A DNA stretch of 64,000 bases from Arthrobacter sp. NIO-1057 (lineage in GTDB: Bacteria; Actinomycetota; Actinomycetes; Actinomycetales; Micrococcaceae). The stretch lies in contig NZ_FMAT01000004.1 in assembly GCF_900094805.1 (NCBI RefSeq), positions 62,001 to 126,000 on the forward strand. Reading direction: 5' to 3'. The notes beneath the pieces were generated by a model. That model saw nothing but the letters and a program-made list of their open reading frames with translations. It did no database searches and was not told the DNA's origin. The translations under genes were made by a program, and so were the position numbers. Shown here in pieces: positions 55,173-63,933 of the stretch; position 1 is the first letter of the stretch; each line of letters starts with the position of its first letter.

Positions 55173-55930
55173 ACCTGGGACTGGCCGGGAAAACCGTGGT
55201 GGTGACCGGGGCGGGGCAGGGACAGGGAAGCGCCGAAGCGCGGCTGCTGGTGGAACACGGTTGTCGGGTTTTCGCCGTGGATCTCTGTGCCCAGGTCCCC
55301 GCCGAATTGCGCGGCCTGAGCGGACCTGGTGAGCTGATCTACCGCCAACTTGATGTCACCAAGCGTGCCCACTGGGAAGAGCTGGCGGCGCAACTGTCCG
55401 GGCGGGAGGTGCACGGGCTGGTGAACAACGCCGGGATCACCCAGCGTGACCGCTTGGCGCAGGTCAGCCTGGAGCAACTGCACCGGGTTTATGAGGTCAA
55501 CGTGGCCGGGCCCCTGCTGGGAATCCAGGCCCTGACTCCGCTGTTCGCCCCGGGCTCCTCCATAGTGAACATCGGTTCCGTGGCCGGGCTCAGCTCCCAT
55601 TATCCGGTGGCCTACACCACCAGCAAGTGGGCGCTGCGGGGGCTGACCCGAGTTGCCTGCATGGAATTAGGCCCAGCCGGGATCCGGGTGAATTCGGTTC
55701 ACCCGGGATTTATTGAAACCCCCATGACCAGCGCCGCGAACCCCAGCTTCCGTGAGGCGACGATTCGTGAAACGCCGTTGGGCCGGGCCGGAAGCAGCCA
55801 GGAAGTTGCCAATGTGGTGCTGTTTTTGCTCAGCGATTTATCTTCATTTGTCAACGGCGCCGAAATCCCGGTGGACGGCGGGCAAACGGCTCATGGCGGG
55901 GCTAAATCCATCTCGGATGCACTGAAATAA
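55169..55930 (+). CDS. Short-chain dehydrogenase/reductase
   Basis: 253 residues of a classical SDR: cofactor motif VVVTGAGQGQGSAEA, NNAG in GLVNNAGITQR, active-site SVAGLSSHYPVAYTTSKWAL (Ser, YxxxK) and the C-terminal INGAEIPVDGG-type ending (NGAEIPVDGGQTAHGG). It uses NAD(P) to oxidise or reduce a hydroxy/keto intermediate. It is the last gene of the overlapping aromatic operon; the substrate is unknown. Confidence 0.9.
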   Translation: MNLGLAGKTVVVTGAGQGQGSAEARLLVEHGCRVFAVDLCAQVPAELRGLSGPGELIYRQLDVTKRAHWEELAAQLSGREVHGLVNNAGITQRDRLAQVSLEQLHRVYEVNVAGPLLGIQALTPLFAPGSSIVNIGSVAGLSSHYPVAYTTSKWALRGLTRVACMELGPAGIRVNSVHPGFIETPMTSAANPSFREATIRETPLGRAGSSQEVANVVLFLLSDLSSFVNGAEIPVDGGQTAHGGAKSISDALK

Positions 55931-56028
55931 ATGGTTGAGCGCCCCCGCGCAACACCCGGTGACCTGCAGAATCACCACGACGGTGGGGAAACCGGCACTA
56001 CGAGGGAAGTAAAGTCTAAGCTGGCACC

Positions 56029-57015
56029 ATGAAGAATCTTGATATCAATCTGTTGCCGGTGCTGCAAAGCCTGTTGCGAATGCGCAACGTCACGCGCGCG
56101 GCGGATTTTTTGGGGCTGAGCCAACCGGCCACCAGCGCGGCCCTGTCCAGGCTGCGCCGATATTTTGATGATGAATTGCTGGTGCGCTCCGGGCGCGGAT
56201 ACGACCTCACCCCGCTGGCCCAGGATCTGCAACCGCTGGTGGAATCGGCAATGCACGCCATCGACCGGGTCTCGACCATCAAGAGCCAGTTCAACCCCGC
56301 CACCAGTGATCGAAAGTTCGTGATTGTCGCCTCCGACTACGTCGCGGCGATGCTGGTGGAACCACTGCGGGCGATCCTCCGGGTTGAAGCGCCTGCGGTC
56401 TCGGTGGAGATCACCCCGACCTCCGCGGCGTCGTGGGATCGCAGTACCTACGGAAAGTGGGACTTGATTGTTGGGCCCATGGGATACGATCTGCCCGGGC
56501 ACGGCAAACCCGTGTTCCGCGATAGTTTTGTGGCGGTGCTGGATGCCGATAATCCGGTGTTGGACAAACCGGATCTCAGCGCCCAGGATCTGGTGAAACT
56601 ACCTCAGGCCGTGGGGTTCTTCGGTTCAGAAATCCGGACACCGGGTGATCAGTTCTGGGATGTCCTCGGTGAATCTCCCGCCATTGCCGCCCGTGTGCAG
56701 GGCCTGCTGTCCCTGCCATTGCTGGTAGAAGGAACCGACTTGATGGCCTTGGTGCCGCGCATGCTGGCCTACAAGTACTCGCGGGGAACCAACTTGGCGA
56801 TTGTCGATTTTCCGGTGGAGCATGAAGCGGCACTCGTGGAAGCGATGTTCTGGCATACGAACCGCGATGATGATCCGGCCAATTCCTGGCTCAGATCCGT
56901 CGTGCAACGGGCCTGCACGAAACTGCACGAGATCCTGCAGACGCTGAATCCCGAGGTGCGTCATGCCTCCATTGGGCTTGCAAGCATGCCCGATGACCGC
57001 GAGATCAATAGCTGA
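56029..57015 (+). CDS. LysR-family transcriptional regulator (NahR/NodD-like)
   Basis: 328 residues. The N-terminal helix-turn-helix reads NLLPVLQSLLRMRNVTRAAD, FLGLSQPATSAALSRLRRYF, which is the NahR/NodD/LinR style beginning. It is followed by a two-lobed effector-binding domain (FVIVASDYVAAMLVEP). Such regulators activate degradation operons in response to an aromatic inducer. The gene lies 98 bp after the SDR on the same strand, not divergent, and probably controls the aromatic operon, perhaps through the AT-rich region before the dioxygenase. Confidence 0.88.
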   Translation: MKNLDINLLPVLQSLLRMRNVTRAADFLGLSQPATSAALSRLRRYFDDELLVRSGRGYDLTPLAQDLQPLVESAMHAIDRVSTIKSQFNPATSDRKFVIVASDYVAAMLVEPLRAILRVEAPAVSVEITPTSAASWDRSTYGKWDLIVGPMGYDLPGHGKPVFRDSFVAVLDADNPVLDKPDLSAQDLVKLPQAVGFFGSEIRTPGDQFWDVLGESPAIAARVQGLLSLPLLVEGTDLMALVPRMLAYKYSRGTNLAIVDFPVEHEAALVEAMFWHTNRDDDPANSWLRSVVQRACTKLHEILQTLNPEVRHASIGLASMPDDREINS

Positions 57016-57128
57016 TGGCAACGACCCAAGCAAGCGCCGCGCGGCATTTCGCGCGGTGCATAGGACAACTTCAGCGCCAGCGTGCAGGATGCTGGCTTCC
57101 GCTATTGCATCCAGCCTCCCGGGAATGC

Positions 57129-57166
57129 AAAAGCGGGGAACAAGCCACAGCTTGTTCCCCGCTTTT
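57129..57166. terminator. Strong bidirectional terminator between LysR and ptsH
   Basis: Perfect 17-bp inverted repeat (57129-57145 with 57150-57166), 4-nt loop, with A-run before and T-run after. It serves both the plus-strand LysR gene and the minus-strand PTS operon. Confidence 0.9.
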
Positions 57167-57177
57167 CTCGCTAAAAA

Positions 57178-57456
57178 TTACTCAGCGTCGTGGTCGGTCT
57201 CCAAGATGGTGACCAGCTGATCCAGAGCAGCTTCCGCGCCATCACCCTCGGCACGCAGAACCACGGTGGTACCGTGCTCAGCGCCCAGACCCATCAGCGA
57301 AAGGATGCTCGATGCGTCCATTGCGTCCTCTGCAGGTTCACCTTCCAATGCGATGGTGACCTCTACCGGAAGCTCTGCTGCTGCTTCGGCGAATATTGCT
57401 GCCGGGCGGGCGTGCAGGCCGACGCGGCTACCGATAATTGCTTTACGTTCTGCCAT
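57178..57456 (-). CDS. ptsH: Phosphocarrier protein HPr
   Basis: 92 residues. The phospho-acceptor His15 lies in VGLHARPAA, and SSILSLMGLG is the Ser46-region helix. HPr passes phosphate from enzyme I to sugar-specific EIIA domains. The acidic C-terminus (DQLVTILETDHDAE) is typical of actinobacteria. It is the last gene of the fructose PTS operon, 52 bp after ptsI. Confidence 0.96.
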   Translation of the reverse strand: MAERKAIIGSRVGLHARPAAIFAEAAAELPVEVTIALEGEPAEDAMDASSILSLMGLGAEHGTTVVLRAEGDGAEAALDQLVTILETDHDAE

Positions 57457-57508
57457 GATGGCTCCTTCAGGATCTTGTGAACGGTCGTTGAAGATAAATT
57501 CTAGTGGC

Positions 57509-59191
57509 CTACAGGCCGAAGCGGTCCAGTTCGCTCAGCTCGGCGCGAACAGCGCTGCGGGCCAGCTCGGCAGACGGCGCATCAAGCGCCAGCTTGGCCA
57601 GGCGCTTGGCCTTGGCGAAGTCCACGGTGCGCAGTACTGCGGAGACCGGAGCCAGCGCGCGCTTGTTCATGGACAGTGTGGTGACGCCTAAGCCCACCAA
57701 CACTACGGCCAGGGCCGGGTCGGCAGCGGCCTCGCCGCAAACACCTACTGGCTTGCCGTCGGCGCTTTGTGCTCCAGCGGTGGTGGCAGCGACCATATGA
57801 AGCACTGCTGGCTGCCATGGGTCGTTGAGCTCGGCCAAGGTGCCCAGCTGGCGATCCGCAGCCATGGTGTACTGGGTCAAGTCATTGGTGCCAATGGAGA
57901 CGAAGTCGCAGCGCTGCAGGATCTGGCCGGCCAGAACGGCAGCCGAAGGGACCTCAATCATGGTTCCAGCGGTAGCGAGTCCTGCAGCCCGAGCCATCTG
58001 CGCGAAATCCTGGGCTTCGGCTGGGGTGGAGATCATCGGGGCCATGACCCAGACATCAGCTTCATGCTCGCTGGTTGCCTGGGCGATGGCCTTGAGCTGA
58101 CGTTCCAGCACACCGGGGCTGGTCATATCGGTGCGGTAACCGCGCACACCCAATGCCGGGTTTGGCTCGCTGGCGTCGGTCAAGAACGGCAGCGGCTTAT
58201 CCGCACCGGCATCCAGGGTACGAACAACAACCTTCTTGCCGGCGAAGGCAGCGAAGACCGCGCCGTAGGCAGCAACCTGCTCCTCGTGGGTAGGCTCTTT
58301 TTCCTTGCCCAAGAAGCAGAACTCGGTACGCAACAGGCCTACACCTTCAGCGCCCGCGGCGGCAGCCAACTGAGCATCCTCACCGCTGCCCACATTCGAG
58401 AGCAGTGGTACGCGGTAGCCGTCGGACAGTTCGCCGGTGCCGGAGAAATCTGGCAGGACCTCGCGGTTGGCGTAAGTCTGGGCCAGGTGCTCTTCGGCTT
58501 CGCTCGGATCGGTGACGACCAGTCCGTCGATGCCATCAACAAAGACGTAGTCGCCATCGGCCAGCTCGGTGGTTTCTGGTGCTGCGACGATGGCCGGCAG
58601 GCCCAGGGAACGAGCGATAATCGCGGTGTGCGACTGTGGTCCACCATCGGAGGTGACCAGGGCCAGCACCTTAGCCGGATCCAGGGTTGCGGTGTCCGCA
58701 GGGGCCAGGTCCACGGCAGCGAGGATGAATGGCTGATCCGAGTCCGGGATGCCTGGGGCAGGCACGCCCCGCAATTCGGCAACAATGCGGGCACGCACGT
58801 CGAGCACATCCCCGGCACGTTCAGCCATGTAACCGCCCAGAGCAGTCAGCTGGGTGGCGACCGCATCGGCAGCTTCCCAGATGGCCGACTCGGCGCAGGT
58901 GCCGCTGGACACCAACTTGGTCGCCGACTTCAGCAGGGTGCGGTCGCTGGCCATCAATGCGGTGGCCTTCAAAACGGCCTGGGCATCTCCGGTGGCCACT
59001 GCTGCGCGCTCCTTGAGCCCGGTGGCCACCGCCTTGGAGGCTTCGGCCAGGCGCTGGCTTTCTTCCTCGGGGCTTACACCCTGGGGCAGCGGTGCACCAT
59101 CGGCCGGAGCCAGGATAGGTTCAGGCATGCGGCGCACCTGTCCAATGACACGTCCAGCGCTAACGCCTACTCCAGTGAATTTCTTGCTCAT
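57509..59191 (-). CDS. ptsI: PTS enzyme I (phosphoenolpyruvate-protein phosphotransferase)
   Basis: 560 residues; starts the PTS phosphate relay by accepting phosphate from PEP on His188 (SDGGPQSHTAIIARSLGLPA). The C-terminal PEP-binding barrel includes LLRTEFCFLGKEKEP, VVVRTLDAGADKPLPF and FVSIGTNDLTQYTMAADR. Length is near the family norm (about 570). The start overlaps the fruA stop by 4 bp, so the general enzymes are made together with the fructose permease. Confidence 0.97.
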   Translation of the reverse strand: MSKKFTGVGVSAGRVIGQVRRMPEPILAPADGAPLPQGVSPEEESQRLAEASKAVATGLKERAAVATGDAQAVLKATALMASDRTLLKSATKLVSSGTCAESAIWEAADAVATQLTALGGYMAERAGDVLDVRARIVAELRGVPAPGIPDSDQPFILAAVDLAPADTATLDPAKVLALVTSDGGPQSHTAIIARSLGLPAIVAAPETTELADGDYVFVDGIDGLVVTDPSEAEEHLAQTYANREVLPDFSGTGELSDGYRVPLLSNVGSGEDAQLAAAAGAEGVGLLRTEFCFLGKEKEPTHEEQVAAYGAVFAAFAGKKVVVRTLDAGADKPLPFLTDASEPNPALGVRGYRTDMTSPGVLERQLKAIAQATSEHEADVWVMAPMISTPAEAQDFAQMARAAGLATAGTMIEVPSAAVLAGQILQRCDFVSIGTNDLTQYTMAADRQLGTLAELNDPWQPAVLHMVAATTAGAQSADGKPVGVCGEAAADPALAVVLVGLGVTTLSMNKRALAPVSAVLRTVDFAKAKRLAKLALDAPSAELARSAVRAELSELDRFGL

Positions 59192-61254
59192 GCTGCGACC
59201 TTTGCCGGTTCAGCGGCTCCAACCGGAGCCTTACGTACAAACTTCTTCAGGATCACGACCAACACTGCCGAGATCACCGTACCAATCAAGGTAGCCAAGA
59301 GGAACAGCGGCCAGGTGTTGTTCATCGCGAAGAAGACGAAGATGCCACCGTGTGGGGCCTGGCTAACCACGTTGAAGACCATGATCAGCGAACCGGTCAC
59401 ACCCGAACCAACCATCACAGCTGGGATCACGCGCAGTGGGTCAGCGGCGGCGAAGGGGATGGCACCTTCGGAGATGAAGGTGGCGCCCAGCAACCAGGCA
59501 GCCTTACCGTTTTCGCGCTCACCCTCGGTGAACAGTTTTGGCTGCAGGACGGTAGCCAGTGCCATAGCCAGCGGTGGAACCATACCAGCGGCCATAACCG
59601 CTGCCATGATCATCAGTGGGGCAGGGTTCTCGGTCAACGAACCGGCACCAAGACCAGCCACGGCGAAGGAGTAAGCAACCTTGTTGATTGGACCACCCAG
59701 GTCCACTGCCTGCATCAGGCCAAGGATCAGGCCAAGGATGGCGGCGGTGGTGCCGGACATGCCCGAGAGCCAGGTGTTCAGGGCTTCGGTGAGCTTAGCG
59801 ATCGGGCCACCAAGGAAGAGGAACATGATGCCCGAGGCAATGATCGAACCAAGCAGTGGCACGATCACCACTGGCATCAGGCCACGCAACCAGCGTGGAA
59901 CATTCCATGAGGTGATCCAGCGGGCGGCCAGACCGGCCAGCAGACCACCGACGATACCGCCGAGGAAGCCAGCACCCATGAAGCCTGCTACCGCACCAGC
60001 GGTGAAGCCTGGGGCGATGCCCGGACGGTCAGCGTAAGCGTAGGCGATGTAGCCTGCCAGCGCTGGGACCAGGAAGCCCATGGAGAGGCTACCGATCTTG
60101 AAGGCTACCGCGCCGAGGTAGGCGCCGACTGGGCCAAAGGGTGTGTCCAGCTGCGACATGACGTCGGCACCGGGCAGGTTGAACAGGGTGTTGGCACCGA
60201 GCAGGTCATCGGCCACGTTGGTGATCGAGTAACCGCCGAGCAAGAAGCCCAGCGCGATCAGCAGACCGCCACCGGCAACAAACGGAATCATGTAGGAGAC
60301 ACCGGTGAGCAGTGCACGCTTCAGGGCGGCACCGAAGGACTCATTGCCCTTGCTCTCTTCGTTGCTCGTTGCAGCACCGGCAGGAACGCGGCGTGCCTGT
60401 GGATCTTCGGAGGCGGCGATGGCATCGTTGATGAGCTTTTCTGGCTCGTCGATACCGCGCTTGACTGGAACCTGGATGACCGGCTTACCAGCGAAGCGAC
60501 CACGGTCGCGTACGTCAACGTCGACGGCGAAGATCACCGCGTCAGCAGCTTCAATGACCGCTGGGTCCAGTGGGGTGGAGCCCGAGGAACCCTGGGTTTC
60601 TACGGCGAACTCGACGCCCATTCCTTCGGCGGTCTGCGCCAGTGAGTCGGCAGCCATGTAGGTGTGGGCGATGCCGGTAGGGCATGCGGTCACCGCGACG
60701 ATCGACTTCTTCTTGGGGCCACTGGCGGCAGCTGGTGATGCCTCGGTGGTTGCGGCAGCTGGGGCAGCAGCGGCGGCCGGCGCAGCGGCAGGAGCAGCTG
60801 GCTTGTCAGCCACTACCTCGCGCACCAGTTCAACGATTTCGTTCTCGCTCTTGGCTTCACGCAAGGCACCGGTGAAGGACTTCTTCACCAACGCACGAGC
60901 CAGCTTGGAGAGTAGCTTCAGGTGAGCCTGGTCGGCGCCATCTGGGGCAGCGATGAAGAAGACCAGGTCAGCTTCGCCGTCTTTGGCACCGAAGTTCACC
61001 TTGGGGTTCAGTCGGGCCATCGCCAAGGTTGGTTCGGTCACCGCGGTTGAACGGCAGTGCGGGATGGCAATGCCGCCAGGAACGCCGGTGGCGGTCTTGG
61101 CTTCACGGGCCTTACCGTCGGCGGCCAGCGCACTGGCATCGGTGGCACGGCCCTGCTCGGCCACCAGCGAAGCTAGCTTCTCGATGACTTCGCCCGTGCT
61201 TTTGCCCAGATCGGCATCGAGCAGCACGAGCTGTGGGGTGATTAGTTCACTCAT
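59188..61254 (-). CDS. fruA: PTS fructose transporter EIIABC
   Basis: 688 residues in A-B-C order. EIIA has its phospho-site at His66 (GIAIPHCRSTAV). An Ala/Pro-rich linker spans about 150-180. EIIB has its phospho-cysteine at Cys191 (VAVTACPTGIAHTYMAADSL). From about residue 320 EIIC has some nine hydrophobic segments (LLTGVSYMIPFVAGGGLLIA is the first). It imports fructose across the membrane and phosphorylates it to fructose 1-phosphate. The start overlaps the fruK stop (ATGA). Confidence 0.96.
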   Translation of the reverse strand: MSELITPQLVLLDADLGKSTGEVIEKLASLVAEQGRATDASALAADGKAREAKTATGVPGGIAIPHCRSTAVTEPTLAMARLNPKVNFGAKDGEADLVFFIAAPDGADQAHLKLLSKLARALVKKSFTGALREAKSENEIVELVREVVADKPAAPAAAPAAAAAPAAATTEASPAAASGPKKKSIVAVTACPTGIAHTYMAADSLAQTAEGMGVEFAVETQGSSGSTPLDPAVIEAADAVIFAVDVDVRDRGRFAGKPVIQVPVKRGIDEPEKLINDAIAASEDPQARRVPAGAATSNEESKGNESFGAALKRALLTGVSYMIPFVAGGGLLIALGFLLGGYSITNVADDLLGANTLFNLPGADVMSQLDTPFGPVGAYLGAVAFKIGSLSMGFLVPALAGYIAYAYADRPGIAPGFTAGAVAGFMGAGFLGGIVGGLLAGLAARWITSWNVPRWLRGLMPVVIVPLLGSIIASGIMFLFLGGPIAKLTEALNTWLSGMSGTTAAILGLILGLMQAVDLGGPINKVAYSFAVAGLGAGSLTENPAPLMIMAAVMAAGMVPPLAMALATVLQPKLFTEGERENGKAAWLLGATFISEGAIPFAAADPLRVIPAVMVGSGVTGSLIMVFNVVSQAPHGGIFVFFAMNNTWPLFLLATLIGTVISAVLVVILKKFVRKAPVGAAEPAKVAA

Positions 61255-62231
61255 GACTCGGTTCCTTGCGTTGAAGTAATTTTCTCGACGGTGACGGCGT
61301 CAACGGTGAGATCAGATTCTGTGGGGATGGTGGAGCCTGGCAGCTGCGTTGCTGCAGCCCCGTAGGCGACGGCGTTTTTCAACCGTTCAGGGGCGCTGGC
61401 CCCTGCAACATCTGCCAGCAGGTAGCCGGCCAGCGAGGAATCGCCAGCTCCCACCGTGCTGCGCGGGGTAATCGGGGTATGGGAGCCATGCCAGATGCCT
61501 TCTTCGGCGACCAGCAGTGCGCCCTTGGCGCCCAGGGTGGCCAGCACCGTGCCGATTCCCTTGGCCAACAACCGCTGTGCGCAATCGGAGGCCAACTGAA
61601 CCGAACTTTCCAGCGCGTCTTCGTCGTAACCGCCGACCAATTCCGCCAGTTCTTCGGCATTGGGCTTGATCAGGTCGGGCACGTGGCTCTGGGAGTGGGC
61701 GAAGAGTTCGATCAGTGGAGCACCGGAGGTGTCGACCGCGATCTTTGGGCACTTCTCGCCTAGGTCACTGCGAAGCTTTGCGGTCAGCTGTGCGTAGTAA
61801 TCCGCTGGCACGCCCGGTGGCAGCGATCCGGCCAGCACCAGCCAGTGGGCACCGGCTGCCGCATCGGATACGAGCTCACTGAGCTCTGCCAGCTGGTCGG
61901 CGTTCAGGGTGGGGCCTGGTTCGTTGATCTTGGTGGTGGTGCCATCAGGATCGGTCAGGGTGATGTTGGTGCGCAGTGGCTCGCTGATTGAGAGGCAACG
62001 GTGGGCCAACTGGTCGTTGCTCAGCGAGGTTACCAGCGGGTCGGTGCTGGCTCCGGGCAGTACGGCCAGGGTTGGTACACCGGCGGCGGCGATGGCGCGT
62101 GAGACGTTCACGCCCTTGCCTGCTGCCTGCACGTGGCTGGCGGTGGCGCGCTGTACCGCGCCGTGGCCCAGTGGCTCACTGAGCTCAATGGTTTTATCCA
62201 GTGCCGGGTTGACCGTCAGGGTCACAATCAT
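61251..62231 (-). CDS. fruK: 1-phosphofructokinase
   Basis: 326 residues of the PfkB/ribokinase fold: GKGVNVSRAIAAAGVPTLAV near the N-terminus and the catalytic STVGAGDSSLAGYL near residue 250, where the Asp is the general base. It phosphorylates fructose 1-phosphate to fructose 1,6-bisphosphate with ATP. The ATG overlaps the upstream DeoR gene stop by 4 bp. Confidence 0.95.
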   Translation of the reverse strand: MIVTLTVNPALDKTIELSEPLGHGAVQRATASHVQAAGKGVNVSRAIAAAGVPTLAVLPGASTDPLVTSLSNDQLAHRCLSISEPLRTNITLTDPDGTTTKINEPGPTLNADQLAELSELVSDAAAGAHWLVLAGSLPPGVPADYYAQLTAKLRSDLGEKCPKIAVDTSGAPLIELFAHSQSHVPDLIKPNAEELAELVGGYDEDALESSVQLASDCAQRLLAKGIGTVLATLGAKGALLVAEEGIWHGSHTPITPRSTVGAGDSSLAGYLLADVAGASAPERLKNAVAYGAAATQLPGSTIPTESDLTVDAVTVEKITSTQGTES

Positions 62232-63004
62232 GCGATCACCACTTCTACATCGGCGGCTTCCAAGGCGGCCGCAAGTTCTTCACCGGGCTGTTGATCGGTC
62301 ACCAGGGTGTCAATGGCATCCAAGGTGGCAAAGCGGACCAGGGTTTCCTGATCAAATTTGGAGCTGTCGGAGAGCAATACGACCCGGCGGGCGCTGTTCA
62401 CCAGTGCGCGTTTCACCGCGGCCTCGAGCGGATCGGGGGTGCTCAGGCCGAAGCTGGCATGCAGTCCGTTGGTGCCGATGAAAGCGATGTCTGCGCGGTG
62501 GCGGGAGTATTCCTGGACGGTTTGTGCTCCGGAGGTGGCTCCGGTCAGTCCGCGGACGCGTCCACCGATCAGTTCCAGGGTCACCGCTGTGCTTTGAACC
62601 AAGACGGAGGCGATGGGCAGGGCGTGGGTGATGACGACCAGACCAGCGCTGGCGTTGGTTCGCAACATGCGTTCGGCCAAGAATTCGGTGGTGGTGCCGG
62701 CATCGATGATGACCGAGGCGTCCGAGACGGGCAGCAGGCTCAGTGCGCGCTGGGCGATGCGGGATTTAGCGTCGGAGTGAATGGCCGTACGTACCAGGTG
62801 GCTTTCCTCGCGGGTGCTTGCCTCGGTGGTGGTGACCGCTCCGCCGTGGACGCGGCGCAGGAAGTTTTCTGATTCGAGTTGGGCGAGGTCGCGGCGGACC
62901 GTTTCCCGGGTGATTTCAAAGCGTTCGGCGAGCTGAGCGACGGTGACTTTTCCGTCCTTCTCAAGCTGCTCGACGATCAGCCGGTGTCGTTCTTCGGCGA
63001 ACAT
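62228..63004 (-). CDS. fruR: DeoR-family repressor of the fructose PTS operon
   Basis: 258 residues. N-terminal DeoR helix-turn-helix (VAQLAERFEITRETVRRDLA, LESENFLRRVHGG) and a C-terminal sugar-phosphate sensor domain (VIIDAGTTTEFLAERM, FIGTNGLHASFGLSTP). It is the first gene of the operon and surely regulates it, probably with fructose 1-phosphate or a related ester as inducer. The ATG at 63004 follows GGAGG at 7 nt. Confidence 0.92.
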   Translation of the reverse strand: MFAEERHRLIVEQLEKDGKVTVAQLAERFEITRETVRRDLAQLESENFLRRVHGGAVTTTEASTREESHLVRTAIHSDAKSRIAQRALSLLPVSDASVIIDAGTTTEFLAERMLRTNASAGLVVITHALPIASVLVQSTAVTLELIGGRVRGLTGATSGAQTVQEYSRHRADIAFIGTNGLHASFGLSTPDPLEAAVKRALVNSARRVVLLSDSSKFDQETLVRFATLDAIDTLVTDQQPGEELAAALEAADVEVVIA

Positions 63005-63058
63005 TTACTGCCTCCGCAATCCCTCATGACGTGCACCACATGAATCTGTGTTTCCATG

Positions 63059-63088
63059 ACTTTATGCCCGATTGAGTGGGAACGTCAA
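63059..63088 (-). promoter_or_regulatory. Promoter of the fructose PTS operon
   Basis: On the minus strand TTGACG (63088-63083) and TAAAGT (63064-63059) are separated by 18 bp, about 55 bp before the fruR start. This is a good sigma-70-type match. Confidence 0.6.
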
Positions 63089-63349
63089 GTGAAATGTGAG
63101 CGAAAGTTAACGAATCAGACATCTGCATGTGGCTATAGTTGGCATATTGCCCGGTCGGGTGCCATTGGGCCTTAAAAATCGGCTCGAAAATTTATGCGCT
63201 GAGAAACAAGGAGGCGCGCCAAGCCCGGGTCGCGGGAGTCTGGATCTGTCGCTGCGACTGGGGCCAATCTTACCTAGTAGCACATCTTTCAAATGAGGCG
63301 TTTATACCTCTTGAGTTCTAGATCGCACAGGTAGTAATAACTTGGTATA
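63089..63349. other. Intergenic stretch before the decayed TA pair
   Basis: No gene with family resemblance is seen. The region near 63091-63116 may hold the FruR operator (GTGAAATGTGAGCGAAAG), but I cannot support a specific site. Confidence 0.35.
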
Positions 63350-63590
63350 TGAGACATAGTTGTTGAATTTATCGATAGCTGGCTCATGTCGCTTGACGAG
63401 CAATCCTATGCTCATGTGATTTCTGCGCTCAGAATTCTTGCCAGCGATGGTCGTCCGCTGGGGGAACTGGTACCGAGAAAACATTCCTACCGCGGATAGT
63501 TTGTATGAAGTGCATTTAGAACAGTTGCAGGAAGGCGATCACAATGACGAAGAAGCTCGACGAGCTATTGGCAAAGAGGCCTGTGAATGA
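63350..63590 (+). pseudogene. Remnant of a HigB-like (phage Gp49-type) toxin
   Basis: Two parts of a RelE/HigB-type toxin remain in different frames. The N-terminal part reads EFIDSWLMSLDEQSYAHVIS, ALRILASDGRPLG (to about 63463). The C-terminal part reads NWYRENIPTADSLYEVHLEQ, LQEGD from 63465. About 50 residues that should lie between, including the RNase core strands, are missing, and the junction is out of frame. The C-terminal frame runs on into the start of the antitoxin gene, the usual overlap of such modules. No toxin activity is expected. Confidence 0.6.
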
Positions 63591-63933
63591 ACAACTCGCA
63601 TCGGTATCTGAGGTTCAATTGCGCGCCGAAATCCGCGCTTATCGTCTCAGGGAATTACGTGAAAAGTCTGAACTAACGCAGACTGCTATGGCCAAGGTGA
63701 TAGATGTTAGCCAGAAACGTGTGTCCAACATTGAGCACGGAGCAGTTGAGCGGGCTCAGGTTGATACCTTGCGTCGGTATATTGAAGCGCTCGGAGAACG
63801 CTGTTCGTGGAAGCGAAATTTGGCAACGACACCTATCGGATCGCTTGAAGTCTTATCGGCAATTGAAAACGAACGCCGGCGGCGGAGAACCTTTAGGGTA
63901 ATCCGCCGCCGGCGTTCGTATTGCAGTGTTTAG
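63544..63933 (+). pseudogene. HigA-like XRE antitoxin with a late frameshift
   Basis: The first ~85 residues are a typical antitoxin: AEIRAYRLRELREKSELTQT, MAKVIDVSQKRVSNIEHGAV, ERAQVDTLRRYIEALG. After GCGCTCGGAGAA the frame goes wrong. One base shifted, the sequence continues as TLFVEAKFGNDTYRIA and stops at TGA 63846-63848, the normal family ending. As it stands the gene instead reads into an arginine-rich artefact to 63933 that crosses a terminator. The DNA-binding domain may still fold, so residual autoregulation is possible. Confidence 0.65.
63869..63919. terminator. Strong GC-rich hairpin
   Basis: Perfect 18-bp inverted repeat (63869-63886 with 63902-63919), 15-nt loop, between the antitoxin remnant and the convergent minus-strand gene at the window edge. 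It is probably a bidirectional terminator. Confidence 0.75.

Noticed and set aside
57767-59674. 635-codon plus-strand frame opposite ptsI and fruA.
   Set aside because: Antisense shadow of two well-defined PTS genes, with composition typical of complementary-strand frames.
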